From assembly GCA_900321945.1 (NCBI GenBank), contig ONXY01000437.1, positions 1 to 6,528 of the forward strand: a DNA stretch of 6,528 bases, read 5' to 3'. The notes below the pieces were generated by a model. It was given only the letters and a program-made list of their open reading frames with translations. It searched no databases and was not told where the DNA came from. Made by a program: the position numbers and the translations under genes. Source of the stretch: an uncultured Eubacteriales bacterium (GTDB lineage: Bacteria > Bacillota_A > Clostridia > Christensenellales > Aristaeellaceae). Below are positions 1 to 5,748 of the stretch, piece by piece (positions within the stretch are counted from its first letter, which is position 1; each line of letters starts with the position of its first letter).

Positions 1-35
1 GGCGGCCGGCTTCAGATGAGGGGGAAACGGCGTGA
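1..35 (+). CDS. 3' end of an upstream gene (partial, product unknown)
   Basis: A reading frame open from the left edge (codons from base 3) ends in TGA at 33-35 after RPASDEGETA. Its stop overlaps the GTG start of the next gene in the arrangement GTGA, the usual 4-base overlap of translationally coupled genes, which is the main reason to believe it. Ten residues are too few to assign a family. A second frame also closes nearby, with TGA at 17-19, so the identity of the true upstream frame is uncertain. By context it would belong to the same sugar-modification cluster as the cupin gene. Confidence 0.35.
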   Translation, partial: RPASDEGETA

Positions 36-448
36 CTTTGAAGGAAAAGTGCCCTGTCCTTCATTTCGGAGACCTTGGCGACGAAAGAGGAAAACTGGTG
101 GTCATAGAAGGAGCGCAGGCGGTTCCTTTTGAAATCAGGCGTGTTTTTTATATGTATGATTCCGATTCCTCCGTCGTCCGGGGACAGCACGCAAACAGAG
201 AATCGGAATTTGTCCTGATCAATGTGGCCGGCAAAAGCAAAGTAAGGATTACCGACGGAAAAGAGCAGCTTGTCGTGGAACTCGACAGGCCGATGATGGG
301 GGTGTATATCCCCAAAATGATCTGGAAGGACATGTATGATTTCTCGCCGGACTCCGTTCTGCTCGTTCTCGCCAGCACCCACTATGACGGTGAGGAATAC
401 ATCAGGGATTATGACGAGTATCTGAAGGAAATGAATCCGCGCGGGTAA
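32..448 (+). CDS. FdtA/WxcM-like cupin, sugar 3,4-ketoisomerase family protein
   Basis: This 138-residue protein is a single small cupin (RmlC-like jelly roll) of the FdtA/QdtA/WxcM-like family, at the family's usual length. Characterised members move the keto group of dTDP-4-keto-6-deoxyglucose between C4 and C3 on the way to 3-amino sugars for surface glycans. Family hallmarks are RGKLVVIE (19-26), IRRVFYMYD (35-43), RGQHANR (50-56), GVYIPKMIWKDMYDFSPDSVLLVLAS (residues about 90-115) and YDGEEYIRDYDEY (118-130). The usual RGxHAHK active-site segment here reads RGQHANR: His53 is kept and the second His is Asn55, so ketoisomerase activity is not assured. The GTG start is chosen because GAGGGGG at 18-24 lies 7 bases upstream and the start overlaps the upstream stop. 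Its GC content is lower than that of the genes downstream, a common mark of exchanged polysaccharide genes. The family call is firm; the substrate is not known. Confidence 0.85.
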   Translation: MTLKEKCPVLHFGDLGDERGKLVVIEGAQAVPFEIRRVFYMYDSDSSVVRGQHANRESEFVLINVAGKSKVRITDGKEQLVVELDRPMMGVYIPKMIWKDMYDFSPDSVLLVLASTHYDGEEYIRDYDEYLKEMNPRG

Positions 449-498
449 CGGAGGGCGCTCTCCCGCGGATTCAGCGCTTTCACATACCGCCCGCCGTG

Positions 499-530
499 AA
501 CCCGGACCGAGGTCCGGGTTTTTTTCTTTT
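499..530 (+). terminator. Rho-independent terminator after the cupin gene
   Basis: AACCCGGACC (499-508) and GGTCCGGGTT (511-520) are perfect inverted repeats. Allowing for a 4-base loop, the usable stem is about 9 pairs. Seven T's (519-525), one C and four more T's follow. It lies about 50 bases after the cupin stop and ends that transcription unit. Its T tract runs directly into the -35 box of the next promoter. Confidence 0.93.
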
Positions 531-558
531 GACGGAGCCGCCTCCTTTCTGATATAAT
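529..558 (+). promoter_or_regulatory. Sigma-A type promoter for the WYL regulator operon
   Basis: TTGACG (529-534) and TATAAT (553-558) are separated by 18 bases. The -35 box is one base off consensus and the -10 box is perfect. Transcription should start near 565, giving a leader of about 40 bases before the ATG at 606. No other good promoter is evident before the two downstream genes, so this one probably serves all three. Confidence 0.8.
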
Positions 559-593
559 CCGGGCATGGAACATGTCATTCTTCTGTCCTGTTT

Positions 594-600
594 GAGGTGA
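594..600 (+). promoter_or_regulatory. Ribosome binding site that sets the WYL regulator start
   Basis: GAGGTGA at 594-600 stands 5 bases before the ATG at 606. In-frame GTG (597) and ATG (600) codons lie inside or against this site, too close to use it, so 606 is the likely start. Confidence 0.75.
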
Positions 601-605
601 TGAAA

Positions 606-1511
606 ATGAAAACCGACCGTCTGATCGCCATTCTGTCCGTCCTTCTGAATCATGAACAGATCACCGCGCCCGAGCTGGCAAAGCGGTTTGAGGTATCCCG
701 CCGGACGATCAGCCGGGATATCGACGCGCTGAATCAGGCGGGCATTCCGATTGTGACGAGACAGGGAACCGGCGGCGGCATCCGGATCATGGACGGCTTC
801 CGGATGGACCGGACGGCTCTGACGTCCCGGGAGATGCAGGCCATCCTTTCCGGGCTGAGAAGCCTGGACAGCGTCAGCGGAAGCGGGCAGTACAGGCTGC
901 TGATGGAAAAGATCAGCCCCGGATCCTCCGGCGTGCTGCCCGGGGATCAGCATATTCTGATCGATCTCGCGTCCTGGTACAGGCCCGCCCTGACCGAAAA
1001 GATCGAGCTGCTTCACAGCGCCATCGAGCGGAACCGTCTGGTTCTGTTCCATTATCTTTCCCCGCACGGAGAAAGCGACCGCGCCGTGGAGCCCGCGCTG
1101 CTGATTTTTCAGTGGAGCAGCTGGTACCTGTGGGGATGGTGCCGGAAAAAGGAAGCTCCCCGGCTTTTCAAGCTGAACCGGATGGATTCCCTGAGAACCG
1201 GGGAGCCGTTTACCCCGCGGCGGATGGAGGCGCCGGACCTTTCCTCCTCCCGTGTTTTTCCGGAAAAGTACCGGGTCACCGCGAAGGTGAACGCGAAGTA
1301 CAGATGGCGTCTGGCGGAGGAATACGGACCGGACTGCTACAGGATGACGCGGGACGGGGACTGCCTGTTTTCCGCCGGGTTCACGGACCGGGAGCAGGCG
1401 CTCGGCTGGATTCTTTCCTTCCAGGGGGACGCCGAGCTGCTGGAACCCGCCGAACTGCGGGAGGAACTGCGCAAAATCGGAAAAAAGATCCGACAGAATC
1501 ACAAAACATGA
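606..1511 (+). CDS. HTH and WYL domain transcriptional regulator (YafY/DeoR-like)
   Basis: This 301-residue protein is a complete member of the helix-turn-helix/WYL regulator family. Residues about 1-62 form a DeoR-type winged helix (LAKRFEVSRRTISRDIDAL at 24-42, wing GTGGGIRI at 54-61). Residues about 130-205 carry the WYL domain with its naming triad W173-Y174-L175 (QWSSWYLWGWC), followed by RLFKLNRMDSLR, the usual site of conserved basic residues. A C-terminal extension domain (about 218-295) completes the standard architecture. WYL domains bind nucleic acid or small ligands, and such regulators control stress, DNA-repair and defence genes as activators or repressors. It heads an operon with a GyrI-like and an MmcQ-DUF3795 gene, which are its likely targets together with itself. 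The CATG-GAA-CATG element near the transcription start could be an operator. The family is clear; the ligand is unknown. Confidence 0.92.
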   Translation: MKTDRLIAILSVLLNHEQITAPELAKRFEVSRRTISRDIDALNQAGIPIVTRQGTGGGIRIMDGFRMDRTALTSREMQAILSGLRSLDSVSGSGQYRLLMEKISPGSSGVLPGDQHILIDLASWYRPALTEKIELLHSAIERNRLVLFHYLSPHGESDRAVEPALLIFQWSSWYLWGWCRKKEAPRLFKLNRMDSLRTGEPFTPRRMEAPDLSSSRVFPEKYRVTAKVNAKYRWRLAEEYGPDCYRMTRDGDCLFSAGFTDREQALGWILSFQGDAELLEPAELREELRKIGKKIRQNHKT

Positions 1512-1586
1512 CATACAGATGGCACGTTTGATGCGATAAGCTGTTCCGGACGGCGGGAGGATTCCGCCGGGGAAAGGAAGAGAGCC

Positions 1587-2258
1587 GTGGCGTTTGACTT
1601 TAAGAAGGAATACCGGGAGCTTTATCTGCCGAAGGAAAGCCCGTCCGTCGTGACGGTTCCGCCCATGAATTTCATCGCGGTCCGCGGCAGCGGCGATCCG
1701 AACCGGGAGGACGGGGAGTACAGAAGGGCGGTCGGCCTTCTCTACGGAATCGCCTATACGATCAAAATGAGCAAAAAGGGGAATCACCCGATCGACGGAT
1801 ATTTTGATTACGTCGTTCCGCCGCTGGAGGGACTGTGGCGGCAGGAAGGCGTCAGCGGCGTCGATTACGGCCGGAAGGACGCCTTTCAGTGGATTTCGAT
1901 GATCCGGCTGCCGGATTTTGTGACGGAGGACGATTTCATCCGGGCCGCCGGCGAGGCTTCGCGGAAAAAGAATGAGGATTTTTCGGACGTCCGGTTCTTC
2001 CGCTACGACGAAGGGCTGTGCGTTCAGTGCCTTCATACCGGCCCCTACGACGAAGAGCCGGAAACCGTCGGGCGGATGAACCGGTACATGGAGGAACAGG
2101 GATACGTCCCGGATTTCACGGACCGGCGGCTGCATCACGAGATCTATCTCAGCGATCCCCGGAAAACCGCTCCGGAGAAGCTCAGAACGGTGATCCGGCA
2201 TCCGGTCCGACGGATCCGGCAGGGAGGAGGAGAAGCGGATGAAATACCCGTGGATTGA
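1587..2258 (+). CDS. GyrI-like small-molecule-binding domain protein
   Basis: A 223-residue protein of the GyrI-like superfamily, in the longer stand-alone form made of two SHS2 modules. The first opens with VVTVPPMNFIAVRGSGDPN (21-39). The second spans about 134-207 and ends in the typical LHHEIYLSDPRKTAPEKLRT block (182-201). Family members bind hydrophobic or drug-like compounds. Some act as the ligand-sensing half of MerR/AraC regulators, and one clade of stand-alone proteins has been reported to hydrolyse cyclopropanoid genotoxins. There is no DNA-binding domain here, so a binding or enzymatic role is likelier than direct regulation. GTG is taken as start because AGGAAG at 1575-1580 is 6 bases upstream and no nearby ATG is in frame. 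The tail after RHPV (about 208-223) is read through the next gene's ribosome site and overlaps it by 20 bases, so it may be dispensable. It lies 75 bases after the WYL gene, probably in its operon. Confidence 0.88.
   Translation: MAFDFKKEYRELYLPKESPSVVTVPPMNFIAVRGSGDPNREDGEYRRAVGLLYGIAYTIKMSKKGNHPIDGYFDYVVPPLEGLWRQEGVSGVDYGRKDAFQWISMIRLPDFVTEDDFIRAAGEASRKKNEDFSDVRFFRYDEGLCVQCLHTGPYDEEPETVGRMNRYMEEQGYVPDFTDRRLHHEIYLSDPRKTAPEKLRTVIRHPVRRIRQGGGEADEIPVD
2221..2230 (+). promoter_or_regulatory. Ribosome binding site for the MmcQ-DUF3795 gene, inside the GyrI-like gene
   Basis: AGGGAGGAGG, a very strong Shine-Dalgarno site, lies 8 bases before the ATG at 2239 while the preceding gene is still being read (stop at 2256-2258). 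It fixes the start of the third gene and implies coupled translation. Confidence 0.8.
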
Positions 2259-2877
2259 CGAATACCTGAAGGCCAAACGCGGCGTGACGCAGGACCTGCA
2301 GGCGGAATGGAACTGGATCCGCTATCAGATCGGAGGGAAAATGTTCGCCGCCGTCCTGCTGGACGACGGCGACCGGCCCGTCTATATCAACCTGAAGCTG
2401 GAGCCGCTGGAGGGAGAGCTGATGCGGAGTCAGTATCCGGATATCATTCCCGGATACTACAGCAACAAGCGGCACTGGAATTCCGTCAAAGCGGACGGGG
2501 AGATCCCGGACGACCTGCTGAAGGACTGGCTGGACCGGTCCTATCAGCTGGTGCTGAAGGAGTTCAGCAGGCAGAAGCAGCGGGAAATCCTGGGCCTTTC
2601 CGTCTGCGGAACGGACTGCTCCGCCTGCCCGCTCCGCGGGAATCCGTGCGCGGGCTGCAGCGAGTCCCTCGGCAGGGTGTTTCACGCGCCGGAGGGAAAG
2701 CCCTGCGCCATTTACGCCTGCTGCGCCGGAAAGCACCGCTACGCCACCTGCGCCTCCTGCGGTCAGATTCCCTGCGGGATCTGGCAGGCCACCCGGGATC
2801 CGTCCATGACGGACGAACAGTTCCGGGAAAGCGTCGCCGCGCGGGTGTCGGCGCTGAAAAACGCCGGGGCGGTCTGA
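2239..2877 (+). CDS. MmcQ/YjbR domain fused to cysteine-rich DUF3795 domain
   Basis: A 212-residue, two-domain protein. Residues about 1-115 match the MmcQ/YjbR family (a CyaY-like alpha/beta fold), with VYINLKLEPLEGELMRSQYP (48-67), PGYYSNKRHWNSV (71-83) and a C-terminal helix LLKDWLDRSYQLVLKEF (93-109). Residues about 120-195 match DUF3795, a small cysteine-rich domain: CGTDCSACPL (123-132), CAGC (137-140), CAIYACC (156-162), CASCGQIPC (171-179), then the usual acidic end DPSMTDEQF. All 11 cysteines (123, 127, 130, 137, 140, 156, 161, 162, 171, 174, 179) lie in this second domain and their spacing suggests zinc or another metal, which is not proven. MmcQ/YjbR proteins are called DNA-binding from their fold, and their biochemical role is poorly known. 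The gene overlaps the GyrI-like gene by 20 bases and is the last of the WYL operon. Domain calls are fairly sure; the function is unknown. Confidence 0.82.
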   Translation: MKYPWIDEYLKAKRGVTQDLQAEWNWIRYQIGGKMFAAVLLDDGDRPVYINLKLEPLEGELMRSQYPDIIPGYYSNKRHWNSVKADGEIPDDLLKDWLDRSYQLVLKEFSRQKQREILGLSVCGTDCSACPLRGNPCAGCSESLGRVFHAPEGKPCAIYACCAGKHRYATCASCGQIPCGIWQATRDPSMTDEQFRESVAARVSALKNAGAV

Positions 2878-2891
2878 ACCGCGGGAGGGGA

Positions 2892-2918
2892 ACCGGCTTT
2901 CCGCAAGGCGGAACCGGA
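2892..2918 (+). other. Stem-loop in the convergent intergenic region
   Basis: TTCCGC (2899-2904) pairs with GCGGAA (2908-2913) around the 3-base loop AAG. An outer CCGG (2893-2896) can pair with CCGG (2914-2917) across a 2-base bulge. No T tract follows, so it is not a terminator by itself. It could protect the 3' end of the mRNA, or be chance in GC-rich DNA. Confidence 0.4.
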
Positions 2919-2937
2919 TCCGGAGCCATGCCGGCCG

Positions 2938-2966
2938 GACGCCGTTCTTCGGGACGGCGTCTTTTT
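2938..2966 (+). terminator. Rho-independent terminator with UUCG tetraloop, end of the WYL operon
   Basis: GACGCCGT (2938-2945) pairs with ACGGCGTC (2954-2961). The stem extends inward by a T-G and a C-G pair to close on TTCG (2948-2951), the very stable UUCG tetraloop. Five T's (2962-2966) follow. It stands about 60 bases after the stop of the MmcQ-DUF3795 gene. Confidence 0.93.
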
Positions 2967-3008
2967 CGCTGCGGAAAACCGCCGGCCGCACGACAGGCTC
3001 CGGAGCTG

Positions 3009-3040
3009 AAAAAAAGGATCCGGTCCCGTTCGGGACCGGA
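3009..3040 (-). terminator. Rho-independent terminator of the MATE gene
   Basis: TCCGGTCCC (3019-3027) and GGGACCGGA (3032-3040) form a 9-pair stem with a 4-base loop. Read on the minus strand, the hairpin is followed by TCC and then seven T's (3015-3009). It lies 8 bases beyond the stop of the MATE gene and faces the terminator of the opposing operon about 40 bases away. Confidence 0.9.
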
Positions 3041-3047
3041 CCGCGGT

Positions 3048-4391
3048 TCAGAGACTTTTTCCCCGGACGAGGACGCTCCGGGAATAGCGGATGATCAGCA
3101 GGGTGGAGCAGAGAATCCAGCCGACGGGATAAGCCAGCGCGACGGCGATGAAACCGGCGCCGAGGGCTTTGGTCACCGCCAGATACACCTGGCGGAACGC
3201 GACGAAGGAAATCAGCATGATTACCGTGGGCATGGTCGCGTCCCCCACGCCGCGCAGCGCTCCCGCGTAGATCTGGTTGAAGCAGATGGCGAGATAAAAG
3301 GGCGTCACGATGCGGATGAAGCGCACCCCGTACCCGATCACATCCTCCTCGGGGGAAAAGACGGTCATCAGCGGCCTTGCCAGCGTGAATACCATCAGCC
3401 CCAGAACCGCCGTCGAGATGATGCTCATGAGCGTCGCGGTGCGCACGCCCTCCCGGGCCCGGCCGACCCGGCCCGCACCCCAGTTCTGGCTGACGAAGGT
3501 GGTCGAGGACATGCTGATGCTCTGCACCGGGATCAGGGCGAAGGCGTCGATCTTGCCGTACACCCCGTACCCGGCCATGCATGCGGATCCGAAGTAGTTG
3601 ATATAGGACTGGACGAAGACGTTGGAGAAGGCCGTAATTGCGGACTGAATGCTGCTGGGCAGCCCGATCCGGAGAATCTGCCGCAGGGAGTTCCGGTCCA
3701 CGCGGACCTTCCGCCAGCGGATGCCGTAGTTTCCCTTTTCCCGGCTCAGGGTGATCAGAATCAGAACCGCGGACAGAATCTGCGACAGAACGGTCGCGAG
3801 GGCCACGCCCTCCACCTTCATGCCGAAAACCAGCACGAAGAGAAGATCCAGGCCGGTGTTCAGAAGCGCCGAAAGAATCAGAAAATAGAGCGGCCTCCGG
3901 GAATCGCCGACGGCGCGCAGCACGCCGCTGCCGAGATTATAGAACAGAATGCCCGAAACGCCCGCGAAATAGATGGCCAGATAGGCGGCGGACTCCCCGA
4001 TCACGTCGTCCGGCGTCTGCATGAACCGGAGCATGGGCATGATCACGAGCTGCCCCGCCGCCGTGCAGATCAGGCTCATCAGGAACGTGAGCGCCACGGT
4101 CGTATGAACCGCCCGGCTGAGCCCGTCGTCGTCGTGAGCCCCGTACCGCTGGGAAATCACCACGGACGCGCCGGTGGCAAGACCCGCGCAGAATCCCACG
4201 ACGGTGTTGATGATCGGCCCGGTGGATCCCACCGCGGCCTGCGCCTGCTTTCCGACGAACTGCCCAACCACCAGCGTGTCCACCGTATTGTACAGCTGCT
4301 GGAACAGCAGGCCGACCGCCGTCGGAACCGAGAAGCGGATCAGATGCAGCCAGATATTCCCTTCGGTCATATCCGAATCCATACGGGCCAT
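3048..4391 (-). CDS. MATE family efflux transporter
   Basis: A 447-residue polytopic membrane protein of the multidrug and toxic compound extrusion (MATE) family, at the usual length with about 12 membrane helices in two homologous halves. The first half opens with the hallmark NIWLHLIRFSVPTAVGLLFQ then QLYNTVDTLVVGQFVG (residues about 12-47). The second half repeats it as LRQILRIGLPSSIQSAITAF followed by a YGVYGKIDAFALIP segment. GSGVLRAVGDSRRPL and GALRGVGDATMPT are the matching short motifs in the two halves. Such pumps export cationic drugs, dyes or metabolites by sodium or proton exchange; the substrate here cannot be told. The ATG at 4391 is preferred because AAAGAGG (4405-4399 on this strand) lies 7 bases upstream. 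A TTG codon just before it and ATGs at 4379 and 4367 are weaker choices. The gene is transcribed alone, convergent with the WYL operon and divergent from nifS. Confidence 0.95.
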   Translation of the reverse strand: MARMDSDMTEGNIWLHLIRFSVPTAVGLLFQQLYNTVDTLVVGQFVGKQAQAAVGSTGPIINTVVGFCAGLATGASVVISQRYGAHDDDGLSRAVHTTVALTFLMSLICTAAGQLVIMPMLRFMQTPDDVIGESAAYLAIYFAGVSGILFYNLGSGVLRAVGDSRRPLYFLILSALLNTGLDLLFVLVFGMKVEGVALATVLSQILSAVLILITLSREKGNYGIRWRKVRVDRNSLRQILRIGLPSSIQSAITAFSNVFVQSYINYFGSACMAGYGVYGKIDAFALIPVQSISMSSTTFVSQNWGAGRVGRAREGVRTATLMSIISTAVLGLMVFTLARPLMTVFSPEEDVIGYGVRFIRIVTPFYLAICFNQIYAGALRGVGDATMPTVIMLISFVAFRQVYLAVTKALGAGFIAVALAYPVGWILCSTLLIIRYSRSVLVRGKSL

Positions 4392-4426
4392 CAAACCGCC
4401 TCTTTCCCGAAATCTTTTCCATGTCC

Positions 4427-4454
4427 ATTATCCACATCCGGACCGATTACGCAA
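4427..4454 (-). promoter_or_regulatory. Candidate promoter of the MATE gene
   Basis: On the minus strand TTGCGT (4454-4449) and GATAAT (4432-4427) are 16 bases apart, placing a start near 4420, about 30 bases before the ATG at 4391. Each box deviates from consensus (the -35 by two bases, the -10 by one) and the spacer is a little short, so this is a plausible but moderate match. It does not overlap the divergent nifS promoter. Confidence 0.42.
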
Positions 4455-4478
4455 GAGGAAATCCCGGGCAATAAAAAA

Positions 4479-4494
4479 CCTATTGACATATAGG
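4479..4494. promoter_or_regulatory. Inverted repeat over the nifS -35 box, possible operator
   Basis: CCTAT (4479-4483) and ATAGG (4490-4494) form an inverted repeat with a 6-base spacer, covering the -35 hexamer TTGACA. Its position would suit a repressor of Fe-S assembly genes, such as an Rrf2/IscR-type protein, which commonly controls such operons. No regulator gene of that type is in view and I do not recognise the site, so the role is inferred from position only. Confidence 0.3.
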
Positions 4495-4511
4495 GTAAAA
4501 GGGTGTAAAAT
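4483..4511 (+). promoter_or_regulatory. Sigma-A type promoter of nifS-nifU
   Basis: TTGACA (4483-4488), a perfect -35 box, and TAAAAT (4506-4511), one base off the -10 consensus, are separated by the ideal 17 bases. The predicted start is near 4518, about 26 bases before the ATG at 4544. The local sequence is AT-rich against a GC-rich background. Confidence 0.85.
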
Positions 4512-4543
4512 CCGGCCATCACGAACGCAAAGGAGACGCCGGG

Positions 4544-5731
4544 ATGAGGATTTACGCGGACCACGCCGCGACGACCGCCATGAGCGAGGCGGCCATAACA
4601 GCCATGACCCGCTGCATGCGGGAGGAATACGGAAACCCGTCCAGCCTGTACAGGCTCGGACAGCAGGCGAAGGAAACGCTGGAGAAGGCGCGGGCGGAAA
4701 TCGCCGGGCTGATCGGCGCGGAACCCCGTGAGATCTTTTTCACATCCGGCGGGAGCGAGGCGGACAACCAGGCGATCCGCTCGATGGCGCTGGCCGGAAG
4801 GAAAAAGGGGAAGAACCATATCGTCTCCACCGCCTTCGAGCATCACGCGGTGCTGCATACCCTGGAACAGCTGAAGGACGAGGGGTTCGAGGTCACGCTG
4901 CTGGACGTGCATGAAAACGGCGTCGTCCGTCCGGAGGAGGCGGAGGCCGCGATCCGTCCGGAGACCTGCCTGGTGACCGTGATGTACGCCAACAACGAGA
5001 TCGGAACGATCCAGCCCGTCCGGGAGATCGGAGCGGTCTGCAGAAAGCACGGCGTTCCGTTCCATACGGACGCGGTTCAGGCCGTGGGTCCGCTGGCCGT
5101 AGACGTTCGCGCGGACAATATCGACCTGCTTTCCGCCTCGGCCCACAAATTCCACGGGCCGAAGGGCGTCGGATTCCTTTACGCCCGGAAGGGCCTCCCG
5201 CTCCGGCCGCTGATCAGCGGCGGCGCGCAGGAAAGCGGAAAGCGCGCCGGCACGGAGAACCTGCCCGGAATCGCCGGCATGGCCGCGGCCCTGAAGGAAA
5301 GCGCCGCGGAGCGCGAAGCGGAGGCCGTGCGGCTGACCGCGCTGAGGGACAGGCTGATCTCCGGCCTGAAGGAAATCCCCCACTCGGCCCTGAACGGGGA
5401 CGCGGAAAAGCGGCTGCCCGGCAACGTCAGCTTCTGCTTCGAGGGAATCGAGGGAGAATCCCTGCTGCTTCTGCTGGATGAGAAGGGGATCAGCGCTTCC
5501 TCCGGCAGCGCCTGCACTTCGGGCTCCCTGGATCCCAGCCATGTGCTTCTGGCTATCGGCCGCGTGCACGACGTGGCCCACGGCTCCCTGCGGCTGACCC
5601 TGGGGCGGGAAAACACGCCGGAAGACGTGGAATACATCATTTCCGCCGTGAAGGACGTCGTCGCGTACCTGCGCGGCTTCTCGCCGGTCTGGCGGGATCT
5701 GCAGAGCGGAAAAACACCCTTTATTCTTTAA
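4544..5731 (+). CDS. nifS: Cysteine desulfurase, NifS/IscS type
   Basis: A 395-residue PLP enzyme that takes sulfur from L-cysteine, giving alanine and an enzyme persulfide, and passes it to the Fe-S scaffold NifU encoded next. The sequence shows the class I (NifS/IscS) set: N-terminal YADHAATT (4-11), GNPSS (30-34), TSGGSEADN (67-75), EHHAVLH (99-105) with His100 as the expected PLP-stacking His, YANNEIGTIQPV (148-159), HTDAVQ (174-179) with Asp176 for the pyridine nitrogen, the PLP lysine Lys202 in SAHKFHGPKG, and GKRAGTEN (232-239). The catalytic loop is SSGSACTSG with Cys324, the long mobile loop of class I rather than the SufS type. Length is normal and nothing is missing. AGGAG (4531-4535) lies 8 bases before the ATG. 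The stop is 17 bases before nifU, clearly one operon. The symbol follows clostridial usage; it is a general Fe-S enzyme and does not imply nitrogen fixation. Confidence 0.96.
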   Translation: MRIYADHAATTAMSEAAITAMTRCMREEYGNPSSLYRLGQQAKETLEKARAEIAGLIGAEPREIFFTSGGSEADNQAIRSMALAGRKKGKNHIVSTAFEHHAVLHTLEQLKDEGFEVTLLDVHENGVVRPEEAEAAIRPETCLVTVMYANNEIGTIQPVREIGAVCRKHGVPFHTDAVQAVGPLAVDVRADNIDLLSASAHKFHGPKGVGFLYARKGLPLRPLISGGAQESGKRAGTENLPGIAGMAAALKESAAEREAEAVRLTALRDRLISGLKEIPHSALNGDAEKRLPGNVSFCFEGIEGESLLLLLDEKGISASSGSACTSGSLDPSHVLLAIGRVHDVAHGSLRLTLGRENTPEDVEYIISAVKDVVAYLRGFSPVWRDLQSGKTPFIL

Positions 5732-5748
5732 TCCCGGAGGTAAAACAG

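Noticed and set aside
597..605. Upstream starts (GTG at 597, ATG at 600) for the WYL regulator
   Set aside because: They overlap or touch the ribosome site GAGGTGA, leaving no spacing; ATG at 606 fits.
1508..1540. Possible internal promoter between the WYL and GyrI-like genes (ATGACA ... GATAAG)
   Set aside because: With a 17-base spacer no acceptable -10 box appears, and the best -10-like hexamer is 21 bases away. It is too weak to claim.
480..2276. A 598-codon open frame on the minus strand opposite the WYL and GyrI-like genes
   Set aside because: The Pro/Arg-rich, low-complexity translation shows no recognisable fold, and it spans the promoter and terminator of the opposite strand. It is a mirror of real plus-strand codons.
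2182..3582. A 466-codon minus-strand open frame across the convergent intergenic region
   Set aside because: It shares its strand with the MATE gene but is out of frame with it, runs through the hairpins and has no family signature.
2307..4493. A 728-codon open frame on the plus strand across the MmcQ-DUF3795 gene and antisense to the MATE gene
   Set aside because: It overlaps two clear family members in other frames. Its translation is rich in Arg, Gly, Ala and His with no domain signature and it crosses two terminators. It is an artefact of GC-rich coding DNA.
4174..4731. A 185-codon plus-strand frame entering the 5' part of nifS
   Set aside because: It starts antisense to the MATE gene and reads through the nifS promoter in a different frame; it has no plausible product.
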